NCBI RefSeq assembly: GCF_000003815.2
Contig: NC_049996.1
Span: 18,361,074 to 18,386,021 of the forward strand
DNA length: 24,948 nt
Reading direction: 5' to 3'
Source of the DNA: Branchiostoma floridae
Taxonomy: Eukaryota > Chordata > Leptocardii > Amphioxiformes > Branchiostomatidae
The position numbers and the translations under genes were made by a program. The notes beneath the pieces are model-generated. The model searched no databases and was not told where the DNA came from. It was given only the letters and a program-made list of their open reading frames with translations. Shown piece by piece: positions 10,801-15,911 of this stretch; within the stretch, counting starts at the first letter, position 1; each line of letters opens with the position of its first letter.

Positions 10801-13721
10801 AAAAATACCAAATTGACATGTAAACTGTGTCCATGCTACTTCAGTCACAAGCAGGTAGGCTCTTTTTATTCATTTATGCCTGAGTACCATATCAGTTAAT
10901 TGTATATAAATAATGAACAGCATAATTCCTATGTTATTGCATATATTTTCTTTATCTGAGTGTCACAACATCAACAAAGATTAAAATAAAAGTAAAAAAT
11001 GAATGAAAATAAAAATTGAAGAAATAAAAAAAAGAACTTTATTTCATAATCATTGTTACAAAATAACATTTTGAAGAAACATTCCAACTTAGTAGAATAC
11101 CTTATTCAATTCACCACTTGTGCTATTTTCAATGTTGCAAAAACCAAGGAGGTCATAGACACTGCCCCCTATTGAACAACAACAGTACTGCAGAAAATAT
11201 TCATTCTCTCGCGCATTACCGCGAGATTCGGCGTGAGTTGATGAATCCAACATGGCGGATGTTTTCGAGCCGATTGAATGCTGTGCTTTATTTTGGAAGG
11301 GTTTTTTCTTTGCTGGAACATTAAAACAAGTTGACTACGGGTGAAAAATGGTGGAAAAGTATTGGTAACTTTTTAGTTTGTTTATTTGGTGGTTAATTTC
11401 TGTGTTTTGATCGAGAATTTACGGATCTGAGTGACTGGGTGTGTAGCATGTGTTTGAGCTCGGCCTATGGACCTTGATGTTTGGCGATGTTTTCGTCTTT
11501 GTTCAGCGCAAATTTCAAGATTTTTGGAAGGTTAAATATGGTCTAAAACGAAAAGGATATATGTGAGTGCAGCACCGAATCAGTTATTTTTGGACCTGAA
11601 CCGAAAAGTTTTTGCAAATCCAGCACCGATCCGGCGTACCGGTACGCATCCCTAGTTAGGATGTTTGGGTCATACCGCTAGCGGCAGGGAAATCCGCGCC
11701 GCCTCGTCCGAAGAATAGTGAATTTTAAGCAAAAATACCGCGGAAATATGGGCAGAAAATACCAAACTTTCAATATTTTTGGGGTCCCTGGTTAGTAAAG
11801 AAAGCCCCAATTTGAAAAAAAAAATAAACGTACCGTCTAAAATAAGGACGTACCGAGTGGATTTTGAGGCGGAAAAAAATAAACGTACCGGTACGTTTAT
11901 TTGAGAGGTGAGAGTACACATGTTTTGGTATTCTGCCTATGCTTGGATGACCATCAGTAGAATGTCATGAGATCATTAGTGATGTTCTCAATAGATCATG
12001 ATGAGTTTAAATGAACCAGTTTACACGTCATTCAGCCCAGGAATGACAGAGATGAATCCCTTTGAAGATATGCAAGGAGAAGAAGATAAAATGCGACAAC
12101 AACAATATTTCACTCCATGATATTTTGGAGTTAAATAATAAATTATCATTTCAAAAAGAATGTATAGAACAATTTTGTGTTGGATTCAAATTTGAGTTTG
12201 CGATCTGTATCTACATTCATCTACATTGTGGTAACCCCCAAATAGCTCCGTGTGGGGCGTCGTAGGGGGGGTGGGGGGTTGGGTGGCGGAGCTGAGGCTC
12301 TGGTGTACCGTGCCAGGCAGGGCATTCCACTCGGGAATTGTGCGTGGAAAAAAAGAGTGTTTGTAAATGTCGGTGCGTACGAATATGGGTTGATATTTGA
12401 AGTCGTGACTACCCCGGGTGCGCCCTTGGGCAGGCTTGAGAATATTACTGGCGTCTATATTAATATTATTATTGACTACTTTATAGAAAAAGGTGAGGCG
12501 GGCGTTCCTTCTCCTTTCGGAGAGAGGGCTCAATAATTCCTGTAGAACCTAAGCACAAACAAATAAATAAACAAACAAACCGCAGTACTTACCGGATGCA
12601 TGTTAATGAGCCATCCCACGCACTCCGTGGGTTCCTTGTAACAGTCGAACCCGAAGCGAGAATCCATCTCTGTACTCTGGATGGAACGCTCCAGTCGCTT
12701 GTCTGACTCATCGCCCCTGGCAACGGGAACACGATAAATTGTGTTATCATGTGACATACAAGCAGGGTTCTAGCTAGTGCATTACTTTGTGACCACTACG
12801 CTAAAATAAGGGCAACTACGCTAATTTCTAGTGCAGTAGCGCTTTGCTATCATTTGCTTGTTCAACAATGACTAATCAATGTCCTAACAATGAAAAATGA
12901 TGACACACCACTCAAAATTGACCAAAAAGTCCTTCAAATTACATGTGATGTTAACAAAGTGGCAACTATTAACTCTACATTTTCAAAATCTCACCGTGGG
13001 AGGGCCAAGACCCCCCTTCAACACCTGATTGGTCGTTTTGCCACCATGCCATTCCCACTAAGCTAAAATGAAATCCTGGCTAGAACCCTGACAAGTACTT
13101 TGACAGAACATATCGTATAAGGTCATGTTTGCGTATACAAAGATGATATCTTGTTTACAGTTTTCCAAATGCATTCTCAAAATGCTCTGTCACGAAGATG
13201 TCACGTGCAACGGACAGAATTCTGATATGCCATTGGCCCATCCAACAGCAACTGTGACAAGACAACAAGTTCTGTACATGTACAGGGATTAAAAGGTGTC
13301 CAGTTATTGTTGACAGTTGACTTCGCCAATGAAAATTGATTATGCCAAACATCTAGCATCTAAGTCCTCCAGTATAGATTCTCTGAGCCACAAAATATAT
13401 GGTTCGATACAGTTTTAATAGTATTCTGCACCAGTCTTTCTTTTACACAAGTCGGACAACAATCTGTTCTGGTACAATGTACTTAAGTGTTTCTCCTAGT
13501 CACATAAGAATAAGACGAACGGAGCCAGTTATTTCAAGGAGCTTTTATCAGTTATTTCGATAGTTTTTATTTTGATGAGCGCGCCCCCCTCCCCACCTAT
13601 CGTACAACAACACTACCTAAAATAGAAATCAGACGATTTTGTTAATTTTTTTCCCTCACCTGGAATAACTGGACCCTCCATCCTTCTCAGCGACATATCT
13701 GCCGCTGTTTTGCAGCACCAT
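1712..13721 (-). CDS. POLE: DNA polymerase epsilon catalytic subunit, N-terminal 481 residues (14 exons, partial gene)
   Basis: Leading-strand replicative DNA polymerase; this part carries the N-terminal domain and the 3'-5' proofreading exonuclease. Coding exons on the minus strand: 13660-13721, 12593-12716, 10317-10397, 9822-9959, 8355-8509, 6835-6967, 6194-6271, 5637-5744, 4675-4785, 4100-4185, 3730-3785, 3543-3606, 2851-2983, 1712-1825. All introns are GT-AG and all phases join without a frame break. Residue numbers run 10 below human POLE through the exonuclease. Exo I shows FDIET with D265 and E267; Exo II shows NGD-LFDW with N353 and D358; Exo III shows YSVSD with D452. All catalytic acids are present. 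The next exon and the B-family polymerase motifs lie beyond position 1. The start at 13721 is the only ATG giving a protein of family-like length. Identity is near certain from long runs matching animal POLE. Confidence 0.96.
2235..2671. mobile_element. Non-autonomous hAT-type element (POLE intron 13)
   Basis: Terminal inverted repeats of about 20 bp (TAGGGGTGGGTACCGGTACA) at both ends, with a perfect 8-bp target duplication CTTCCGAC at 2227-2234 and 2672-2679, as expected of hAT transposons. The subterminal zone is rich in CAGGTCC/GGACCTG repeats. 437 bp, no coding capacity. Confidence 0.93.
2716..2799 (-). repeat. tRNA-derived SINE head (minus strand)
   Basis: On minus, TGTAGCTCAACTGG (A-box-like) is followed about 50 bases later by GGGAGACCTGGGTTCC (B-box-like). 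The head matches the one at 6536-6630, so both belong to one SINE family. Confidence 0.65.
2851..2983 (-). CDS. POLE: POLE coding exon 13
   Basis: Residues 399-443. Begins [18 protein letters not shown]401 and L414 align with human V411 and L424, both hotspots of proofreading defects and both wild-type here. Ends [10 protein letters not shown]. Donor GTGAGA. Confidence 0.97.
3029..3337. mobile_element. Long inverted-repeat (foldback/MITE) element in POLE intron 12
   Basis: Left arm about 3029-3121 and right arm about 3244-3337 are inverted copies with only a few mismatches; the inner ~68 bp run from CCAACGG to TTCCTG. The ~122-bp spacer contains a TATATATA run. It lies about 45 bp from the acceptor of exon 13. 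Exact ends and target duplication were not resolved. Confidence 0.8.
3543..3606 (-). CDS. POLE: POLE coding exon 12
   Basis: 64-bp exon, residues 378-398 plus two bases of R399. Reads [11 protein letters not shown]...IHMDAFR. Separated from exon 11 by only 123 bp, the shortest intron in the gene part seen. Donor GTAATG. Confidence 0.95.
3730..3785 (-). CDS. POLE: POLE coding exon 11
   Basis: 56-bp exon completing W359 and encoding [11 protein letters not shown]... to residue 377, ending one base into G378. Phase fits both neighbours. Donor GTGAGT. Confidence 0.95.
4100..4185 (-). CDS. POLE: POLE coding exon 10 (Exo II motif)
   Basis: Residues 331-358 plus two bases of W359. Carries Exo [10 protein letters not shown](W) with N353 and D358. 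The donor is placed after GACTG (GTACGT) because only this choice restores the W-P-F junction with exon 11. Confidence 0.95.
4675..4785 (-). CDS. POLE: POLE coding exon 9
   Basis: 37 codons, residues 294-330. Starts [19 protein letters not shown] and continues with KPEYEGPF, near-identical to vertebrate POLE. Acceptor TTTTTCAG, donor GTACAA. Confidence 0.97.
5230..5547 (+). mobile_element. 5'-truncated LINE insertion, ORF2 C-terminus (POLE intron 8)
   Basis: An open frame to the stop at 5537-5539 encodes the extreme C-terminus of a non-LTR retrotransposon ORF2, recognisable by [12 protein letters not shown], the basic GRRRRG stretch and the terminal [11 protein letters not shown]. It ends in a short (GAT)n tail. 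An 11-bp target duplication AGTTGGAATGT flanks it at 5219-5229 and 5548-5558. Opposite in sense to POLE. Confidence 0.88.
5637..5744 (-). CDS. POLE: POLE coding exon 8 (Exo I motif)
   Basis: 36 codons, residues 258-293. Carries Exo I ([14 protein letters not shown]) with metal-binding D265 and E267. P276 in this motif aligns with human P286, the residue most often altered in POLE-mutant tumours, and is the normal proline here. Donor GTGGGC. Confidence 0.98.
6194..6271 (-). CDS. POLE: POLE coding exon 7
   Basis: 26 codons, residues 232-257, phase 0 at both ends. Contains [10 protein letters not shown] and [12 protein letters not shown] just ahead of the exonuclease domain. Donor GTGAGT. Confidence 0.96.
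6536..6800 (+). repeat. tRNA-derived SINE (POLE intron 6)
   Basis: TGTAGCTCAACTGGTAGCAG is an A-box-like start and CTGGTTTAAATCC a B-box-like element about 60 bases later. A body follows with TTTCGGAAGGGACATAAAAC. Same tRNA-related head as 2716-2799. Promoter-competent layout, but it is not a functional tRNA because the cloverleaf is not complete. Confidence 0.7.
6835..6967 (-). CDS. POLE: POLE coding exon 6
   Basis: Residues 187-231. The N-terminal part is an acidic linker (GGEEERGS) corresponding to the variable loop in animal POLE, followed by the conserved [11 protein letters not shown] block. The donor follows a CACGTG. Acceptor TTGTTGCAG. Confidence 0.95.
7503..7547 (-). repeat. Degenerate duplicate of the POLE exon 6 acceptor region (intron 5)
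   Basis: TCCTCACCTCCAAA-TGCAA-AACAC here repeats the sequence at about 6953-6985, which spans the 5' end of exon 6 and its acceptor. The copy has lost the acceptor AG and meets a stop within about ten codons, so it is a decayed exon-boundary duplicate. Confidence 0.55.
7561..7884. mobile_element. CAGGG-ended DNA transposon, family A copy 2 (POLE intron 5)
   Basis: Starts CAGGGCTCGAAATAC; the other terminus is decayed (GTATTTTGAGCTGTG). It aligns in inverted orientation to the element at 403-742 over its whole length. The flanks TCTGT (7556-7560) and TTTGT (7885-7889) agree at 4 of 5 bases, supporting a 5-bp duplication. Confidence 0.88.
7894..8105. mobile_element. TA-flanked MITE with TACTGTAAATGCA ends
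   Basis: Inverted ends TACTGTAAATGCA and TGCATTTACAGTA with the outer TA as probable target duplication (Tc1/mariner-like, inferred). The interior holds repeated TTCGCGGTGG-type blocks in both orientations. Inserted only 9 bp from the family A copy 2 end. This repeat type is common in marine invertebrate genomes. Confidence 0.8.
8126..8310. mobile_element. CAGGG-ended transposon, family B, truncated copy (POLE intron 5)
   Basis: Starts CAGGGTTGGACAAG and aligns in inverted orientation to the right half of the element at 15239-15746 (shared blocks CACTTGTCC, CGGGCAAGTA, CTATGTATTTTAACTTCCA). The far end is missing or decayed. Confidence 0.75.
8355..8509 (-). CDS. POLE: POLE coding exon 5
   Basis: Residues 136-186 plus two bases of codon 187. 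Begins [16 protein letters not shown]. Its first ~38 bp are the source of the repeated block in the intron 4 minisatellite immediately upstream of the exon. Donor GTGAGA. Confidence 0.96.
8510..9325. repeat. 136-bp-period minisatellite containing copies of the POLE exon 5 start
   Basis: POLE intron 4. Blocks of about 38 bp matching the first codons of exon 5 recur at about 8657, 8793, 8929, 9065 and 9201, exactly 136 bp apart, with a divergent sixth at about 9288. Each block ends at the former exon-intron boundary. The spacer itself consists of ~48-bp half-repeats (GTTACAGTCTAACTTAGCCT, TGTACAACACAAT). On minus each block reads [13 protein letters not shown] and then reaches a stop. Confidence 0.95.
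9402..9489. mobile_element. Short inverted-repeat element, family C (POLE intron 4)
   Basis: ATGGACCGATCC at the left and GGATTGGTCCAT at the right form terminal inverted repeats of an 88-bp unit. A longer copy with a hairpin insertion lies at 15265-15433. Confidence 0.7.
9490..9640 (-). repeat. tRNA-derived SINE (minus strand, POLE intron 4)
   Basis: On minus, TGGCGTAACTGCTCGG is A-box-like and GGTTCGAATACTG B-box-like at the usual spacing (9583-9639). The remaining unit extends leftwards to the family C element. Short spacer and missing acceptor stem argue against a live tRNA gene. Confidence 0.65.
9822..9959 (-). CDS. POLE: POLE coding exon 4
   Basis: 46 codons, residues 90-135, phase 0 at both ends. 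Contains [12 protein letters not shown] and [13 protein letters not shown], typical of the POLE N-terminal domain. Donor GTATGC. Confidence 0.96.
10190..10240 (-). repeat. tRNA-like SINE fragment (POLE intron 3)
   Basis: On minus, GTGAGTTCAATCCCCGACC is a clear B box/T-arm, preceded by TTGCAGTCGGTAGG. Only this part of the SINE head is recognisable. Confidence 0.5.
10317..10397 (-). CDS. POLE: POLE coding exon 3
   Basis: 27 codons, residues 63-89, phase 0 at both ends. It includes the conserved [16 protein letters not shown] block. Acceptor ACCCCCAG, donor GTCAGT. Confidence 0.96.
10522..10649 (-). mobile_element. LINE ORF2 C-terminus fragment (POLE intron 2), interrupted by a DNA element
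   Basis: On minus, an open frame ends at TGA 10531-10533 and encodes a LINE ORF2 tail with [20 protein letters not shown], then a (GAT)n tail. It stops abruptly at the TA where the element 10650-11914 begins. The frame resumes at 11917-11955 beyond that element, so the LINE was there first. Confidence 0.8.
10650..11914. mobile_element. 1.27-kb TA-flanked DNA element inserted in a LINE (POLE intron 2)
   Basis: Inverted ends CTCTCACCTCTCAAATA (10650-10666) and complement (11898-11914), flanked by TA at 10648-10649 and 11915-11916. The left subterminal zone has tandem GTACCCCCTGGAATAAAA-type repeats and a duplicated ~49-bp unit (about 10749-10846). No transposase is seen. The interior contains a CpG-rich block with a short ATG ORF (11252-11344) and, near 11566-11654, a terminus resembling a hAT end (GTACCGGTACGCATCCCTA). 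Confidence 0.8.
12215..12548 (-). mobile_element. LINE reverse-transcriptase ORF C-terminal fragment (POLE intron 2)
   Basis: The minus-strand frame reads [16 protein letters not shown], then [20 protein letters not shown], the signature end of Jockey/CR1-type LINE ORF2 proteins (SFFPRTI.WN.LP). It is 5'-truncated about 45 bp from exon 2. Same sense as POLE. Confidence 0.8.
12593..12716 (-). CDS. POLE: POLE coding exon 2
   Basis: Encodes residues 21-62. It contains the conserved block DSRFGFD...GWLINMHP found near the N-terminus of animal POLE. Acceptor TTGCCAG, donor GTAAGT, ending in phase 0. Confidence 0.95.
12773..13090. mobile_element. CAGGG-ended DNA transposon, family D (POLE intron 1)
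   Basis: Termini CAGGGTTCTAGCTAG and CTAGAACCCTG, flanked by a perfect 5-bp duplication ACAAG at 12768-12772 and 13091-13095. Interior unrelated to families A and B. 318 bp, non-coding. The remaining part of intron 1 (13096-13659) shows nothing I recognise. Confidence 0.88.
13660..13721 (-). CDS. POLE: POLE coding exon 1
   Basis: Encodes residues 1-20 plus two bases of codon 21. The start codon is at 13721-13719 and the donor is GTGAGG. This N-terminal tip is not conserved between animals; the ATG is chosen because it is followed by an open frame that splices in phase to exon 2. A 5' UTR intron cannot be excluded. Confidence 0.82.
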
Positions 13722-13791
13722 TTTGAGGTAAATTCGACGACGCTGCAAAGAATCTGATATGAACTACACTGGCGACGAAAATCTTTTCATT

Positions 13792-13803
13792 TTTGGCGCG
13801 AAA
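13792..13803. promoter_or_regulatory. Perfect palindromic E2F site upstream of POLE
   Basis: TTTGGCGCGAAA matches the E2F consensus TTTSGCGCSAAA at every position. It lies about 71 bp upstream of the POLE start codon, where E2F sites occur in S-phase replication genes of animals. Function is inferred from sequence and position. Confidence 0.8.
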
Positions 13804-13823
13804 TGGTCTTAGACGAACAGTCT

Positions 13824-13828
13824 ATTGG
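13824..13828 (-). promoter_or_regulatory. CCAAT box upstream of the POLE E2F site
   Basis: ATTGG on plus, CCAAT on minus, about 20 bp further upstream than the E2F site. A CCAAT/E2F pair without an obvious TATA box is a common layout for cell-cycle promoters. The motif is short, so confidence is moderate. Confidence 0.5.
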
Positions 13829-14347
13829 AACAAGAGGGTTGAACGAAGTATACACTTCCAATGTGTAGAAAGTTTATCACAGATTTGAAGATATTAATTC
13901 CTTTTAAGTGTATATTCCAATTTTATTCTTCATAAATATTATAGCATAATGTCAATAACGAAGCTTACTTCACATTTATAAAGAAATGCAATACTTTAAC
14001 CCCTCGTACTGTAATGGACCTTTCCTAATGGAATCTCGCCAACTCGCGCGAGATAAGCATCACAACGTAACTTAGAAATACACTGCAGTTTGATGAAATA
14101 CCGCTAGATGACAGTAGTGCACTGTGTCAGAATTTTTCCGGCAAGTACCTTCCGACGGACGAGGAGTGGATTGCAGGACTAGCGAACGAAGCGGGTACGG
14201 GTTGAGTGAAATACATGTATGAACCTCCAATACCATTAAATCAACCATTCTCCAATCAACCTTGTACTAACATTTTAATTTTACTTAAAAGTAAAATGTA
14301 GTCAACCCTCAGTAAGACAATCGGAGCCACATAGTCCGATTAGAACT

Positions 14348-14353
14348 TTTATT
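14348..14353 (-). terminator. Candidate polyadenylation signal for the receptor-like gene
   Basis: TTTATT on plus (AATAAA on minus) is the first canonical signal I see downstream of the stop at 15756. If used, the 3' UTR would be about 1.4 kb and include both foldbacks and the family B element. A variant signal nearer the stop is equally possible. Confidence 0.25.
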
Positions 14354-14398
14354 CAATCTGTCACAGCTTTAAGTACAGAGCGATTTCGTTAGTGTGGT

Positions 14399-14524
14399 TA
14401 GCCGCAGGTAACAGTTGTAGAGCTAGTCTTTTGCATGTAGTCCTATACATAAGCTTATTGTTGTATGAGCTAATGTATAAGACCACATGTAAAAGACTAG
14501 CCCTACAACTGTCACCTGTGCCTA
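14399..14524. repeat. Foldback element (about 55-bp arms)
   Basis: The arms from TAGCCGCAGGTAACAGTTG to its inverted copy ACTGTCACCTGTGCCTA pair along nearly their whole length with few mismatches around a very short loop. Located between the two genes. The target site was not resolved. Confidence 0.8.
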
Positions 14525-14930
14525 CAGTGTGGCTTCCTCAGTGGTTATTTCAGGCTCGAATGAGCACAGTGTAAATCTTTAGTGTGAAACAACCGCCACA
14601 TTTTTGTGAAGACTCATAACAAAGACGCTTAACTTAATATGAATAAACGACCAGCAGTTCTGGCACTGTGTTTCTAGTTTACTACAGCGAACGAAAACAA
14701 CGAAGTTTCTTCATTGAACAGGAAACTCTTTAGGAGCAGGTAATAATTTGAAACCAGGAGCTTTTTACTTCCTAGAATGTCCATTTACATTTGAAGAACT
14801 TCTGGCTGCTTGCGAAAAGATCTGTAAACTTTCTCTCTGCGTGACAACTGATTCGTTACTACCATTGTACAGTCCTGCTTCATTATGTTACATTACAAAT
14901 ACATAACACATAAAAACAGGGTAAAATATG

Positions 14931-15025
14931 TAGCCTGAGAACCATCCTCCCGTAGTGACCGCTGGCTCACTTTCGCGAACTGAGTAGTGAGCCAGCGGTC
15001 ACTACGGAGGATGGTACTCAGGCTA
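14931..15025. repeat. Foldback element (about 40-bp, near-perfect arms)
   Basis: The left arm TAGCCTGAGAACCATCCTCC... and right arm ...GGAGGATGGTACTCAGGCTA match with one mismatch and one single-base indel over about 41 bp; the loop is about 14 bases. A typical foldback MITE, in the intergenic region. Confidence 0.9.
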
Positions 15026-15238
15026 TGAAATGTGACCCATTGCTAAAAATCCAGGTTTTACTGCGGATGGCCGGAAGAGCCGCTGTACAGTGGTGTTGTC
15101 ACTGTTGAGGGTTCCACCTGTCGTCTGTAGACGTCCTGTGAAAGACAAGCAGCATTAGCAGGGATGAGACATGGAATCATGTGTTTTGTACATGCATGTC
15201 AAATGTAGACTGTGCATTTAAACGGCTTCTACTGTATT

Positions 15239-15746
15239 CAGGGTTGGACAAGTCCACTAGCCCTATGGGCCGATCCTGTCGAACGCCATATCGAACAAAT
15301 AGAACCCTCTATTCTATTTCGAACACCTCCGTCAAAAACTGCCACAGCGGGGGACAGAAATGGCAAGTTTTGACGGAGGTGTTCGAAATAGAACCTTGAT
15401 CGAACAGGGGGCGGGGTTTTGGGAACGGTCCATTGTCCCGGGCAAGTGAAAGTGCCGATCAGGCAATTGCATGACCTATCCCACTTACCAGATCGGGCAA
15501 GTTAGATTTTTTTCCATTGCGTAAGATATTTGTATACTTGCTACTTTTCACATTCATGACATCAAGCAATGGTTAACATAGAAAAACAGAGCCAATAACA
15601 AGAATTCAAATCGATGGAAGTCAAAATACATAGAAGAATGTCATTGAAATTTCGGGCAAGTGAAAAGCTGATTCGGGCAAGTAAATTTTTTTATGTACTT
15701 GCCCGATCGTTGGACAAGTGAATTCTAGAAAACTTGTCCAGCCCTG
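15239..15746. mobile_element. CAGGG-ended DNA transposon, family B, full copy with nested element
   Basis: Termini CAGGGTTGGACAAGT and ACTTGTCCAGCCCTG, flanked by a perfect 5-bp duplication GTATT (15234-15238 and 15747-15751). The body has repeated CGGGCAAGT blocks. Family C element 15265-15433 is nested inside. The right end lies 9 bp from the last base of the receptor gene's stop codon. Confidence 0.9.
15265..15433. mobile_element. Family C inverted-repeat element with internal hairpin, nested in family B
   Basis: Ends ATGGGCCGATCC and GGAACGGTCCAT match the 88-bp copy at 9402-9489. This copy is longer because of an internal block whose arms 15312-15344 and 15361-15393 form a 33-bp stem with one mismatch. 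Confidence 0.8.
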
Positions 15747-15755
15747 GTATTACCT

Positions 15756-15911
15756 TCAGTATTGTATTAAGATCTTGGCCCGCATGGCGATCCACTCGTG
15801 CCAAGTCTTGGGGTGGATTTTGATGAATCGCGCCGTGATCATGGCGGGACCGCTGTAGTCCCGAAAGTAGCGGCGGACCGGCGTGTCCCGGTCAGAGTTC
15901 CCTCTGAAAAC
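15756..15911 (-). CDS. Receptor-like gene exon 5: end of F5/8 type C domain and stop
   Basis: Residues 580-630 and TGA at 15758-15756. VFRGNSDRDTPVRRYF and ITARFIKIHPKTWHEWIAMR are the hallmark C-terminal strands of the domain. It ends AKILIQY instead of the usual EILGC, so the terminal disulfide cysteine is missing. Acceptor CTTCCGCAG, phase 0, continuous with exon 4. Confidence 0.92.
   Translation of the reverse strand, partial: VFRGNSDRDTPVRRYFRDYSGPAMITARFIKIHPKTWHEWIAMRAKILIQY

Noticed and set aside
12252-12536. 94-codon plus-strand frame
   Set aside because: Shadow of the minus-strand LINE RT fragment, which has recognisable conserved residues.
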